NCBI RefSeq assembly: GCF_900113045.1
Contig: NZ_FONY01000006.1
Coordinates: forward strand, 1 to 64,000
Reading direction: 5' to 3'
Source: Thermoflexibacter ruber
GTDB lineage: Bacteria > Bacteroidota > Bacteroidia > Cytophagales > Thermoflexibacteraceae
Length of the DNA: 64,000 bases
Shown here: positions 26,406 through 36,620 of the stretch, one piece after another
Numbering within the stretch: position 1 is the stretch's first letter
Layout of the letters: each line of letters begins with the position of its first letter
Translations under genes and position numbers: made by a program
Notes under the pieces: generated by a model
Told to the model about the DNA's origin: nothing
The model's input: only the letters and a program-made list of their open reading frames with translations
The model's database searches: none

Positions 26406-27218
26406 ATGATGAATATTTTAAAAAGAATAGCTCGTAAGTTTAGCTACCAGCATCAACAAGATACTTTTTGGAAAGGGAACTATGCTACTTGGCAGGAGGC
26501 AATGCAATATGCACAAGGGTATGACGCACAGGCTTCTTTCGAGCAGATTAAAACGGCAGCACTAAAAGTTAAAAATGGAGAAGCTATCTTTGAGCGAGAT
26601 GGTAAACTATTTCACCAAGCTGAGTATAATTGGCTCTTACTAACTCATTTACAAAAAATAGCCTTAGCTTCTGCCAACTCCCTCAACCTTATAGATTTTG
26701 GGGGAGCTTTGGGAAGCACCTATTTCCAACATTTGACATTTTTAAAAGAGATTGCTCATTTGAGGTGGAACATAATAGAACAGCCTCATTTTGTAGCATT
26801 TGGCAAAGAGAATTTAAGTAGTCCAAACCTATATTTTTATGAAAACCTTGCTACTTGCTTCAAAGAATCAAAAGCAAGCACCATTTTACTCTCAGGTTTA
26901 CTATCTTATGTAGTTGAGCCATACAGGCTCTTAGAAGAAATACAAAGTCTTGGTTTTAACTACGTTATTATAGAGAGAACTCCTTTGATAGCTTCTACTT
27001 CTGATATTCTTACTATACAATACGTCAATCATACTAATCTGTACCAAGGGAGCTATCCTGCATGGATTTTCAGTGAAGGGAAACTGAAAAAAGCTCTTGA
27101 ATCTACCTATGATTTGCAAGGCGAATATGCTTCTTTTGATACGATTTCTGCTCAGGTAAAAGGCTTACCTTCTCATTTTAACCAATTTAAAATGCTTTTC
27201 TGGGAAAAGAAAAAATAG
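26406..27218 (+). CDS. SAM-dependent methyltransferase, TIGR04325 type
   Basis: About 270 residues. The SAM-binding motif is LNLIDFGGALGSTYFQH, and the following WNIIEQPHFVAFGKEN and SGLLSYVVEPYRLLEEI fit the TIGR04325 putative methyltransferase family, which is often found in surface-polysaccharide loci of Bacteroidota. ATG codons at 26406 and 26409 are the best starts; the longer TTG frame begins inside the trhO hairpin. The substrate is unknown. It stands alone, ending 4 bases from the convergent TPR gene. Confidence 0.75.
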   Translation: MMNILKRIARKFSYQHQQDTFWKGNYATWQEAMQYAQGYDAQASFEQIKTAALKVKNGEAIFERDGKLFHQAEYNWLLLTHLQKIALASANSLNLIDFGGALGSTYFQHLTFLKEIAHLRWNIIEQPHFVAFGKENLSSPNLYFYENLATCFKESKASTILLSGLLSYVVEPYRLLEEIQSLGFNYVIIERTPLIASTSDILTIQYVNHTNLYQGSYPAWIFSEGKLKKALESTYDLQGEYASFDTISAQVKGLPSHFNQFKMLFWEKKK

Positions 27219-27222
27219 TCGT

Positions 27223-29625
27223 TTACTTCATCTTTTCCAGTACTTGCTTAAACCTTGCATTGCCTTGTAAGCCCTTAAAAACTTCTTCATTCTCAATTTC
27301 GTATCTATTCTGAAAGCCTACACTGACCGCTTTTTCTATTTGATTGATGGCTTCCTCTTTATCACCACTGACAGCGGCAAAACCTGCCCTCGCAATAAGT
27401 GTATAAGCGGTATTTTGGTCTAACTGCTCTAACTGTTTTAAATCAGCCTCAGCCTTTTGCGTTTGTTTAAGGTTCAAATAGCATAAAAAGCGAATAAGGA
27501 ATGCATCTAAATCCTTGTCTATCTTAGACATAGCCATATATCTATTCATTTCCTCTACGGCTTGTTTGTATCTTTTTAGGCGATATAAGCAAAAAGCACG
27601 GTTATAAAAAGCATTGGGGTCATCTTTGACCATGCCAATCACTGTATCAAAATCTTTGAGTGCCTCCTCGTAGCGGTGCAACTTTTCTAAGGTCAAACCT
27701 CTGTTAAAATATACTCTGGGTTGATTTTTAAGAAAAATAGCGGCTTGGTTTAGATAATTTAATGCTTTCTCATATTCTCCCAGATAAAAATGAGTTACCC
27801 CGAGTTTCATATTCATAACACCTTTGTCTGATTCATCTCCTATATTCAAATCAAACTGTTGAAAATAACTCAATGCCTGTGAGAAAAGACGGTTATCCCC
27901 ATAGATAGTGCCTATCTTGTCCAACAATATATTGACCAAAGGTTTATTATTCAATGACTTTCTTATTTGCAAAGACTTGTCCCAAAGTTCCACGCCCTTA
28001 TCTGTTTGATTAGCTAAAATGTAAACCTCTCCCATACTGTAAAAGCAAGCGGCAATAGATTCGCTGTCATTTGCCTCTTCGTAAACCTTCATGGCTTCTT
28101 GGTAATAAGCCAATTGCTTTTCTATCGGTTGCTTTAACTCTTTGGCAACTACTGCTAAGTTGATGTAAGATTGGGCTAACGCCGCTTTTTTATCAGTTTG
28201 CTTGAGCAAAGCAATGCGTTTTTCCTCATAGCCTATGGTTTTCTCAAATTCTTTGTTTGCATAGAGTAGGCTAATTATTTTTTCTACTGCTGTTAATTGT
28301 TTTTCTTTTTCTCCTTGTTTTTCAAATAATTCTAAGGCTTGAGAAAAGTATTTCAGTGCGTTAGCGTTATCTTTGAGTTCTTGGTAGATAGTAGCCAAAT
28401 TATTGTAGAGTATAGGAATTACGGCTTCGTTGCCTATCTCTTTTCTGATTTCTAAAGATTTCGTTACCAACTTGATAGCCTCTTGGTAGTTTTGTTTCAA
28501 ACCTTCTACTTCTGCCAAATTAATCAGCGATGCCGCATAGTTTTCTTTATTGCCTAATTGCAGATAGATTTCTGACATTCTTTTGAAAGCCTTTAAGCAG
28601 TTATCATAATCTTCTAACTGCCTGTAAATGTTACCAATATCTATATTTATCCTTGCAAGAGATGCTTTATCTCCTCTCTGTTCGTAAATTGCTAAGAGCC
28701 GTTGAGCAAAAGGCAGTGCGGCGGCATATTGTTGGAGCGAAAAGTTGAGTTTCATGATGTCCTCATCAAGTTCGGGCATTTGGTCAGCTTGCCCTAATTC
28801 CGTGTAAAGGACTTTGGCTTTTTCTGCATACGAGAGGCTTGTTTTCAAATCGTCAGCTTGAGCATATAAATTAACCAAGTATCGGGCTATGTACGCCTGA
28901 TTTACTTTTTGGTTGAGTGCCTCTTGGAGACGGTAAGCCTCCTGCATATTGGCAAGGGCATTTTTTAAGTCCTTGTTTGCCAAATATATCTCTGCCAGAG
29001 AATAGTGTACCTCTGCGACTTTTGTTTTTTGATTAAGTTCTTGGTAAATTTTTAGGCTTTGCTGAAAACTTTGGAGAGCTTGCTCAGGTTTAGGGACATT
29101 AGCGTATGCAATTCCCTGATAACCATAGAGTTCTGCTATTTCTTCTTTATTACCCAATCCTTGATAAATCTGTATGGCTTCCTGCAAAGCCTCTACTGCT
29201 TTTTCTGCTTGCTGTGTATAGATATGGCAACCAGCCATTTTGCTTAACACGTTGGCGACTTCCTGCTTGTTTGTTACCTGTCTGTTGATAGTCAATGATT
29301 TACTATACAACTCTAAGGCTTCTTTGAACTGCTGACTGCGGGCTTTGGCATTGCCCATGAACTTGTAGCTATCGGCTTTGCCTTGCACAAAGTTGTTTTT
29401 TTCTGACAGGTCTAAGGCACTTTGGGCAGTTTCAAAAGCCTTTGTATAATCTTGAACTTCAGCATATTGAAAGGAAAGCTCATTCATTAGGCTTACTTTA
29501 TCTGCTATTTTCTCTGCCTTAGTAAGTAGATTTTTTACGCTATCAATTTGGGCATTCTGGGCAAATAGCTTGGTACTACATAAAAATAGTATTGGAAGGA
29601 AAATATATGGTATTGTGTTTTTCAT
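27223..29625 (-). CDS. Secreted or periplasmic TPR-repeat protein
   Basis: An 800-residue protein with a signal peptide ending at KLFAQ (residue about 23). Almost the whole length is tetratricopeptide repeats, about 17-18 units, with recurrent phrases such as EVANVLSKMAGCHIYTQQAEKAVEAL and ALKYFSQALELFEKQGE. No enzymatic or DNA-binding domain is present. In Bacteroidota such proteins sometimes form the extracytoplasmic part of sensor kinases, but no transmembrane or kinase part follows here. It probably mediates protein contacts in the periplasm. The ATG at 29625 is used rather than an upstream TTG. Confidence 0.85.
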   Translation of the reverse strand: MKNTIPYIFLPILFLCSTKLFAQNAQIDSVKNLLTKAEKIADKVSLMNELSFQYAEVQDYTKAFETAQSALDLSEKNNFVQGKADSYKFMGNAKARSQQFKEALELYSKSLTINRQVTNKQEVANVLSKMAGCHIYTQQAEKAVEALQEAIQIYQGLGNKEEIAELYGYQGIAYANVPKPEQALQSFQQSLKIYQELNQKTKVAEVHYSLAEIYLANKDLKNALANMQEAYRLQEALNQKVNQAYIARYLVNLYAQADDLKTSLSYAEKAKVLYTELGQADQMPELDEDIMKLNFSLQQYAAALPFAQRLLAIYEQRGDKASLARINIDIGNIYRQLEDYDNCLKAFKRMSEIYLQLGNKENYAASLINLAEVEGLKQNYQEAIKLVTKSLEIRKEIGNEAVIPILYNNLATIYQELKDNANALKYFSQALELFEKQGEKEKQLTAVEKIISLLYANKEFEKTIGYEEKRIALLKQTDKKAALAQSYINLAVVAKELKQPIEKQLAYYQEAMKVYEEANDSESIAACFYSMGEVYILANQTDKGVELWDKSLQIRKSLNNKPLVNILLDKIGTIYGDNRLFSQALSYFQQFDLNIGDESDKGVMNMKLGVTHFYLGEYEKALNYLNQAAIFLKNQPRVYFNRGLTLEKLHRYEEALKDFDTVIGMVKDDPNAFYNRAFCLYRLKRYKQAVEEMNRYMAMSKIDKDLDAFLIRFLCYLNLKQTQKAEADLKQLEQLDQNTAYTLIARAGFAAVSGDKEEAINQIEKAVSVGFQNRYEIENEEVFKGLQGNARFKQVLEKMK

Positions 29626-29793
29626 GGTTTTATACAATTGATTTGTTTGGTGTATTTATCTTGGAAAATTGAGCCAAGTATGGTAAATATAGCTTGAACT
29701 GTTAAAAAATAAATTTCATTTAAAACATTTTAACATAACCAATCGTTATATTGGGTATCTATTATCATCTGCTTGGAATAGTTTGTCTTTATT

Positions 29794-29801
29794 TATCTTT
29801 G
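29794..29801 (+). promoter_or_regulatory. Promoter of the broken PAS sensor gene
   Basis: TATCTTTG matches TAnnTTTG exactly. TTG at 29773-29775 precedes it by 18 bases, a good -33 spacing. The start codon is 62 bases downstream, so the disrupted gene is probably still transcribed. Confidence 0.5.
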
Positions 29802-29862
29802 ACTAATAGACCCTACTACTTTTCCTATCAATTTTTATAAACTTTAATTATGTGCTATCATT

Positions 29863-31212
29863 ATGTCCCTGTCTTATAATGAGATTACTCGTTGGCTACC
29901 GGTTTCTTTACTTCATTCTCAGAGCTACTCTGTGGTACTTACTGACTTAGAGGGCAGATGTATTTTTGTGAATGACTTGTTTAAAAAGCGTGTTTCTTTT
30001 ATTGCTACGGATTTTGTTGGCTTACCTTTCCAACGCACTGTGCATGAAGAAGACATAGAAAAATGCAATGAAGCGGCTTATTACTGCATTACTCACCCTG
30101 AGGAAATCATTAGCCTTATGGTTCGCAAGCCAGAAAATGAGCTTGGTGAATTTTATTGGACAAGCTGGGAGTTTTCCCTTTTCAAAGACCAAAATGGGCA
30201 GGCAGTTGGCATACTTTGCATAGGGCATGATGTTACAAGCGAAAAAGTAGCACAGCAAAAATTGCAATCGTCTCAAAATATGCTTTCTGCTATTTATAAT
30301 AGTGCTATAGATGCCAAAGTATTTATTAGTTCTGAATCTAAAATTCTATATTTCAATAAGATAGCAGCAGAACTTGCGAAAGGACTTTTTGGGAAGTATC
30401 CACAAATCGGAGAGAATTATTTGGACTATATACTGCCTCACTTGCAGGAAAAAGTAAAAGCTGAACTTAATAGAGCTTTATTGGGAGAAGTTATACGAGA
30501 TGAGCAAACAGATGGCAAAAAGTGGTATCAGTTTACTAACTTTCCTGTATATGATGAAAATAACAAATTGGTGGGTATAGCTATCAACATTAGGGATATT
30601 TCTGAACTTAAAACAACGCAACTTACACTCAAATAAAGCGAACGACGCTTAGAAATTTTAGCCAGCAATTTCCCCGATGGTTCTATTAGCTTAATAGATA
30701 AGAACTTAAAATTCCTCTATACAGGTGGGGCGGGCTACAAAAATTATGATGTGAATCCTTGGGTGTTTATAGGAAAATCTATCTATGAAGTGCTACCTGT
30801 GGAGATTTATACCCAAATTGTAGAGTTGTTGCCAAGCCTACTTGCGGGGCATTACCATTCGTTTGAAGCGATGTTTCACGGACAAGTCGTTTTGAATACG
30901 CTTCAACCTATTGCCAATGAAGAAGGGCAAGTAGAGAGTTTTGTGCTTGCTTCTATAGATATTACTGAACGCAAAAAAAACGAGGAGAAAATTAAAGAAA
31001 GAAATAGTCTTTTAGAGGAGATAGCATGGCTACAGTCCCACGAAATGAGGCGACCTGTGGCAAATATTTTAGGACTGATGCACCTAATCAAGATGGAAGA
31101 GCAGGATGAGGATAGAAAAATTAGGCTTTACCTTGAGCATCTCGAGAAAGCTACTGAACACCTCGACCAAGTTATTCATAAGGTGGTGGCAAAAGCCAAT
31201 GGCATTGTTTGA
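29863..31212 (+). pseudogene. PAS sensor with DHp-like tail, interrupted by one in-frame TAA (paralogue 3)
   Basis: The gene reads in one frame from ATG 29863 to TGA at 31210-31212, except for a TAA at 30634-30636 (codon 258). The upstream part has two PAS domains; the first, with CNEAAYYCITHPEE and FYWTSWEFSLFKD, matches the N terminus of the 94 gene. Downstream, without shift, come SERRLEILASNFPDGSISL, a third PAS, and the LQSHEMRRPVANILG tail (His at codon 393). The matching position in the 94 gene is the Glu of LLESERRL, so GAA to TAA is the simplest change. The two halves may still be made separately (29863-30636, 257 residues; internal ATG at 30751). A sequencing error cannot be excluded. 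Confidence 0.85.
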
Positions 31213-31292
31213 TAGGCAGTATATTATTTTGAAAGAAAAAGTCATTCCCTTTGCAGGAAATGGCTTTTTTGAGGCTATTACAAATTTTTAGC

Positions 31293-32843
31293 TTATTTCA
31301 TTATCCACAAATCTGTATTAATATCGTCCTTGCCGTCAAATTGGCGTTGGATAGCTTCGGTGTAATTAGCCAAGTTAGTTTGTCTTTCGCTTTGTGGGTA
31401 CTGCCAACGCTTAGGGATACGACCGCTGTTAGCATTACCGGGACCTGCTGCAAAGAAAGTAGGTATGCCTGTTCTTCTTTGGTTATAAAATGCCTCCCAG
31501 CCTGAGTTTTGGAAAAAAGCCAAGTATTTTTGCAAAAGAATTTGACGCAATCCCTCAGCATTATTTCCTGCGTATTTCACAGTTGTTTGGTTCAAATAAT
31601 CGGTAACAGATGCTTTTACTCTGCCTAACTCTCTCCTGTCTTGGTCGGTAACAGGAATCTCTACGCCATCAGTAATTCCGAAGAAACTCATAGAAGCAAT
31701 GATACCTCTACGGTAAGCCTCTTCTGCATTACCACTTATCCAACCTCTGTTGATAGCTTCAGCAATGTTAAAACACTGCTCTGGAAAGCCAATTTGGATA
31801 GTAGTTTCGGGAGTGTAAGAACTGTAATAGCGCAGGCGGCTGCGGAAAGAATACTCACCATTGAGAGCCTTAGTGGACATCGTGCCTAAGTCTTCGTCAG
31901 AGGGTGCGCCTACGTAAGCGGCAAAATCGTCAAACTTAATGCCTGCTTTGAGTTTTGCAGCGGCAGGAACAGAAGTTACAAAAGTTCTTGGGTCTTTCAA
32001 AGCAGTTAAGTTACCTAAGAAAGTAGCAGCCATATTGTATCTGAGCGCATCAAAACCAAAGTTATCAGGGTTGCTTGGGTATTTGTTGAAAACTGCATTG
32101 TAGGTATATTGGAGGTTATCTTCCATACCTGCAAACAAAGGATATTTGGCTGGATTACCTACTACGTTGGCAAAATCTTGCTTGATTCTCAAGTCGTTAT
32201 CTCCATCTTTTTTGCTTAAATGAATTAAAGTACGCAAGCGAAAGGCATTGACTGCTCTTTGCCATTTTCTCAAATCGTTGTTGTAATAAATATCTCCAGA
32301 AAGAGAAATATCCCCTGCAGCAATCAGCTGCGCTAAGTCGTTGTTTGCTCCTTCCAACCATTGAATAATTTGCAAAAAGATTTCCTTTTGGGTATCATAC
32401 TTTGGTGTAGTGTTTTCTAATGCCTTCAAAGACTCTTTCAAAGGCAAATCCCCTGCTCTCAAAGTCATCTGCTCAAAGAAATATGCCCTAAAAAACTTGC
32501 CTAAAGCCGAGTAAGGATTCAAGTCTTTGCCTGAGGATTTTTTGGCTTCCTCCTCCATTTTAATTACGTTTTTCAAGGTCAAGTAATTCAAATCTGTAGC
32601 TGTCCAGTTGTATTCTTGCGTGCCGTAATAGTTGTAGTTTACGCAGTCAAACTGATTCCAGCGAGAAACATTATTCCAAGGTCTTTGGTACAAATCATTC
32701 AAGATACCATTGAAAATCAAAGAGGCAGGTACAGAAGTTGGACGGTTAGGGTCTTTTTCCAACTCCTCAAATTTTTGGCAACTGCTTAAAGACAAGCCAA
32801 TTGCAAAAAAGAAAATGATGAAATTATATTTAAAGTTTTTCAT
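31293..32843 (-). CDS. SusD/RagB family outer-membrane lipoprotein
   Basis: A 516-residue protein with a lipoprotein signal (LSLSSC, Cys22) followed by the family opening FEELEKDPNRPTSVPASLIF. The helical TPR-like core includes SALGKFFRAYFFEQMTLRAGD and the late SGWEAFYNQRRTGIPTF signature of the nutrient-binding SusD-like group. SusD proteins cap SusC transporters and bind glycans or peptides at the cell surface. It follows the SusC gene (32970-36260) in the same direction after 126 bases. No glycoside hydrolase is in the operon, so the substrate is unknown. Confidence 0.93.
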   Translation of the reverse strand: MKNFKYNFIIFFFAIGLSLSSCQKFEELEKDPNRPTSVPASLIFNGILNDLYQRPWNNVSRWNQFDCVNYNYYGTQEYNWTATDLNYLTLKNVIKMEEEAKKSSGKDLNPYSALGKFFRAYFFEQMTLRAGDLPLKESLKALENTTPKYDTQKEIFLQIIQWLEGANNDLAQLIAAGDISLSGDIYYNNDLRKWQRAVNAFRLRTLIHLSKKDGDNDLRIKQDFANVVGNPAKYPLFAGMEDNLQYTYNAVFNKYPSNPDNFGFDALRYNMAATFLGNLTALKDPRTFVTSVPAAAKLKAGIKFDDFAAYVGAPSDEDLGTMSTKALNGEYSFRSRLRYYSSYTPETTIQIGFPEQCFNIAEAINRGWISGNAEEAYRRGIIASMSFFGITDGVEIPVTDQDRRELGRVKASVTDYLNQTTVKYAGNNAEGLRQILLQKYLAFFQNSGWEAFYNQRRTGIPTFFAAGPGNANSGRIPKRWQYPQSERQTNLANYTEAIQRQFDGKDDINTDLWIMK

Positions 32844-32969
32844 AAATCGTTTTAAAAATTTTTGTTGAAAATTGTTTTGCGATTGATAACATTCGCAAAA
32901 TGGTCTATGTTATGGATTAAAAATCTCCTTGTCTGGAGTTATCACCAGACAAACGCAACCTACTTATTA

Positions 32970-35900
32970 TTAAAACACAATATTCAAATTCACCCCATAA
33001 CGGCGCATAGTAGGCGTTTGGAAATCAGAGCGACCCTGTCCAGAACCCGCAAATTGGTCTAAGTCAATGTCTTTCTTCTCTGCAAAATACAAGAGATTTC
33101 TGCCTACAAAAGATACACTTACCATTCGGAAAGGAGTTTTAGCTATTAGACTTTGAGGTAAGGTATAGCCAATAACTACCTCTCTCAACTTAGCAAAAGA
33201 ACGACTCATCAGGTTGCCTTCAGAAGTATTGTAGTAGCGACTGATGTAGTCTTGCAAGAATTGCTTAGTTTCATTAGGTTTGAACTGCAACTCTCCATAG
33301 TTAGTAATATTGCCTAATACGTCGTAGTTAATTCTTGCTCCATTACTTACTTGCACCCCTTCGCCAAGCCAAGTTCTGTTGCCTTTGGTGTCTTCTTCTC
33401 TGGCGATTCCCATTGCTCCTTCTACGGTAGCGATGTGTCTGCCACCCCTGAAAGTTTGCTGTTGGATATAGTTTACAACTTTTCCACCTACTCTGCCGTC
33501 AAATTGGAAACTGAAGGTAAAGTTTTTATAAGAAAACTTATTGTTTAAGCCCCAAACCCAATCAGGATTGGTATAGCCTAAAAACTGTCCCACAGGATTT
33601 ACAATCGGTCTGCCCCCTGCATCATTGATAATTTGACCATCTTGGGTACGAACAAAGGCACTTCCAAAGAACTTATCGGTGCGGTCGCCAATATTGATGA
33701 AGTTGTTGCCGCTGCCACCGCCTACAAAATAATTGGAAGGCAATTGCGTAACACCTGGATAAATATCTCGCAGATACTCTCTATAATAAGACCAGTTGGC
33801 AGTAACGTCCCAATTTAGCCCTTCCTCATTTTTCAAGGCAGTTCCCGTCAAAGCGATTTCCATACCTTTTTTCTGTGTTTTAATCCCGTTTACGATTTGG
33901 CTGGTGTAGCCCGTAGTCTGAGAAAGAGGCAAGTTAAAAATCCTCGGACCATCATTGCTGACGAAGTAAGTTATGTCCAATCCTAAGCGGTTTTCTAAAA
34001 ACTTCATCTCCAAACCAGCCTCATAGATAGAAGTAGAGTTAGGCTGTAAGTTTGGATTGTTTAGCGTATTGGTAAAAAAGGCAGCAGGTTGGTTGTTGTA
34101 AATCAGTTGGTTAGTATAAACTGCGGCATTGGCATAAGAGGGACCATCATAAGAAGAAGCATAATTTTCCCCGTAGCCAATAGGATAGCTTGCAAAAGGC
34201 GTAGTGCCTATGTAACCTTGCGTTAATCCATCTTTTACATTGGCAAAAGAACCTCTCACTTTTAAAAATGAAATCACCTCTGGTAAGTTTACATAATCAG
34301 AGATAGGTGTACTCAAAGAAACAGAAGGATAGAAGTAGGTATTGTTTTTTGAAGGCAAGGTAGAAAGTTTGTCCACACGACCTGTAGTAGATAGATTGAT
34401 GTAACCCCTATAAGACAAATCTATGGAGTAGTATCCGCTTGCTACTTGCATTTTAGAGTTGTAGCTTGAGGCTACTAAAGGATTTCTGGAATTGTCGAAG
34501 CGATATAAGCCCGGTACGTTCAAGTAGTTGGTAGAAGTGAAAGCAGAGTTGTACGACCAAGTACGCAAGTTACCACCTACCCAAGCCTTCACATCAAAGT
34601 CATTAGAAATTTTTTTATCGAATTTCAATAAAATATCTGTATTATTCTCAAATAGGTTTCTTCTATTTTCTCTATAATCTCCTCTGGCTTCTTCTCTGCC
34701 ATAGGAAGTAGCAGAGTATGGGAATTTCTCATTGCGGAAAAGGTCATAAGTAGTTACCTGGGTTCTACCTGTAACCTCTATGAAATCATTGATTTTGTAC
34801 TTCAAAGAAACCGTACCGTAAATATCTGTTTTGTAATGCCCTCTGAGCCACTCATACACCATAAAGTAGGGGTTATTGTAGCGTTGGTACTCGGCATAGA
34901 TTTGCTGGATGCCTTCTTTACCCGGTTGCCAATAGTTTTTCATATCATCCACGTTCCAGTCTGCACCTCCCCAAGTAATCATATTGTAAACCAAACTGTT
35001 GGGACCGTAGTTAATATCAGGGAAGTTAGGTGTATATTGGCGATTGTAGTTGATATTGGACTCAAAACGCAATTTAGAAGAAAAGTTGTACCCCAAAGAA
35101 GTATTAAAGTTGGTGATATTTAACTGCGTATTGGGTACAATGCCTTGCTGATAGCCATGCGAAACAGAAAAGCGTAAGTCATAGTTTTGTCCAGAAGAAG
35201 AAACCGCCACATTGTTATTAGACAAAATTCCCGTGCGGATAAAACGTTTCAAATTGTCTTTTCCTCTTGGAATCCAAGGCGTTGGAATACGCTTGCCTGT
35301 GGCAGGGTCTATCGGACTATCGTACTGAGGTAAAAGTCTTCCATCTAATTTAGGTCCCCAAATGTCATAGTCCCCGTCATTTTTCCCACCGCCACGACCA
35401 TCTACAAACTCATACACTCCATGGTCGCCGGGGCCGTAGATGTCTTGCACTTTGGGAATAGCGATAAAGCCTTTGTCAAACATAGTGCTTGAATTGAACT
35501 CTACGGAGAAACCTCTTTTGTCCGCAGAACCTCTCTTAGTGGTGATCAGAATCGCACCATTTTTCCCTCTGAAACCATACAAGGCGGAAGCATTTGCCCC
35601 TTTTAAAACAGTGTAAGATTCAATGTCGTCAGCACTCAAATTCCAAGTATCAGAATTAATTGGTACACCATCAACTACATACAGCACATTGTCACTGCCT
35701 CTCAAAATCACTTGCGGTCTTCTAAGCATTTCCGCAGAAGGGGCAACTGTCAAGCCTGCGATTTTTCCTGTCAAAGAGTTCATAGGGTTAGGTTCTCTGG
35801 CTTTGACCAAATCTCCACCTTTTACCTCTTGTACAGAATAACCTAAGGCTTTTTTCTCTTTGGCAATACCCAAAGCAGTAACTACTACCTCTTGGAGTTG

Positions 35901-36260
35901 CTTTAAGTCCTGCTCTAAGATGATGTTAATTTCCGTTTGATTACCAACAAGAATTTCCTGTGCCAGATAACCTACATAAGAAACTACTAAAATAATCTTT
36001 TCTTTGCTTCCAAATTGTTGGATAACAGTTGGATTGAGTGCTAATTTAAAAATACCTTCAGCATCAGTAATAGTACCGATGTTTGTGCCTTTTACGAGGA
36101 TATTGGCACCTGGAATAGGGCTACCGTCTTCTTTGGCTGTGATTTTTCCATTGATAGTCTGTGCAAATAGACTACCAGCCCACAGCAAAAAAAACAACAT
36201 AAGTGTGAAACTTCTGCAAACATTTTTGGCAGAAGTTTTGTTTTGTAAAAGATTTTGCAT
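32970..36260 (-). CDS. SusC/RagA family TonB-linked outer-membrane transporter
   Basis: A 1096-residue protein. A signal peptide ends near SLFAQ, followed by a carboxypeptidase-like beta domain (INGKITAKEDGSPIPGAN), a plug domain (PMNSLTGKIAGLTVAPSAE, VLYVVDGVPINSD, SYTVLKGANASALYGFRG) and a long beta barrel ending in a typical aromatic strand (RRYGVNLNIVF). It imports a ligand captured by the SusD partner, driven by TonB. First gene of the susC-susD pair. A strong hairpin at 36339-36375 lies in its upstream region. Confidence 0.95.
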   Translation of the reverse strand: MQNLLQNKTSAKNVCRSFTLMLFFLLWAGSLFAQTINGKITAKEDGSPIPGANILVKGTNIGTITDAEGIFKLALNPTVIQQFGSKEKIILVVSYVGYLAQEILVGNQTEINIILEQDLKQLQEVVVTALGIAKEKKALGYSVQEVKGGDLVKAREPNPMNSLTGKIAGLTVAPSAEMLRRPQVILRGSDNVLYVVDGVPINSDTWNLSADDIESYTVLKGANASALYGFRGKNGAILITTKRGSADKRGFSVEFNSSTMFDKGFIAIPKVQDIYGPGDHGVYEFVDGRGGGKNDGDYDIWGPKLDGRLLPQYDSPIDPATGKRIPTPWIPRGKDNLKRFIRTGILSNNNVAVSSSGQNYDLRFSVSHGYQQGIVPNTQLNITNFNTSLGYNFSSKLRFESNINYNRQYTPNFPDINYGPNSLVYNMITWGGADWNVDDMKNYWQPGKEGIQQIYAEYQRYNNPYFMVYEWLRGHYKTDIYGTVSLKYKINDFIEVTGRTQVTTYDLFRNEKFPYSATSYGREEARGDYRENRRNLFENNTDILLKFDKKISNDFDVKAWVGGNLRTWSYNSAFTSTNYLNVPGLYRFDNSRNPLVASSYNSKMQVASGYYSIDLSYRGYINLSTTGRVDKLSTLPSKNNTYFYPSVSLSTPISDYVNLPEVISFLKVRGSFANVKDGLTQGYIGTTPFASYPIGYGENYASSYDGPSYANAAVYTNQLIYNNQPAAFFTNTLNNPNLQPNSTSIYEAGLEMKFLENRLGLDITYFVSNDGPRIFNLPLSQTTGYTSQIVNGIKTQKKGMEIALTGTALKNEEGLNWDVTANWSYYREYLRDIYPGVTQLPSNYFVGGGSGNNFINIGDRTDKFFGSAFVRTQDGQIINDAGGRPIVNPVGQFLGYTNPDWVWGLNNKFSYKNFTFSFQFDGRVGGKVVNYIQQQTFRGGRHIATVEGAMGIAREEDTKGNRTWLGEGVQVSNGARINYDVLGNITNYGELQFKPNETKQFLQDYISRYYNTSEGNLMSRSFAKLREVVIGYTLPQSLIAKTPFRMVSVSFVGRNLLYFAEKKDIDLDQFAGSGQGRSDFQTPTMRRYGVNLNIVF

Positions 36261-36338
36261 AAAATGTAGTGTTTTTGTTCGACAAATTCCTACTCCATAC
36301 CTTTATTTATTTGGCGATAAGTACAGGTGTGCAAAGAC

Positions 36339-36375
36339 AAAAGCCGTATGACTGTTGGCGCAGTTTACGGCTTTT
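36339..36375. terminator. Strong stem-loop between divergent SusC genes
   Basis: AAAAGCCGTA (36339-36348) pairs perfectly with TACGGCTTTT (36366-36375); inside it, ACTG (36351-36354) pairs with CAGT (36361-36364). On the plus strand it is followed by six T, so it is a good rho-independent terminator. On the minus strand it sits about 80 bases before the SusC ATG, so it could also be a leader structure of that operon. The rest of the 360-base gap (36261-36620) is AT-rich with no gene visible. Confidence 0.6.
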
Positions 36376-36620
36376 TTATAATTATACAATTATCAAATTT
36401 GTATCTCTCACAGGAGTAAGTTTTTGTCAGTTTTGTTTAAATTTTAACATTCAAAATTATGGTGCTTATTTGTTAAAAAAGAAAAAAGAGGGTTACAAAA
36501 TATTTAAAGAATTGTTAATTAAAATTTCTGCCTATTCCTTCTGCTCTTTCTCGCAAAAATTTGTTTAAAACCTTCCTTCCCGCTAAATTGCAGTCCTTTG
36601 AAAACACAAAAATCGCTTGT

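Noticed and set aside
30634-30636. Programmed readthrough or recoding at the TAA
   Set aside because: TAA is not a selenocysteine codon, no stimulatory structure is evident and a one-base mutation explains it; not claimed.
36004-36568. Plus-strand frames overlapping the SusC start and the divergent gap
   Set aside because: They are antisense to SusC or run through the stem-loop and have no recognisable protein features.
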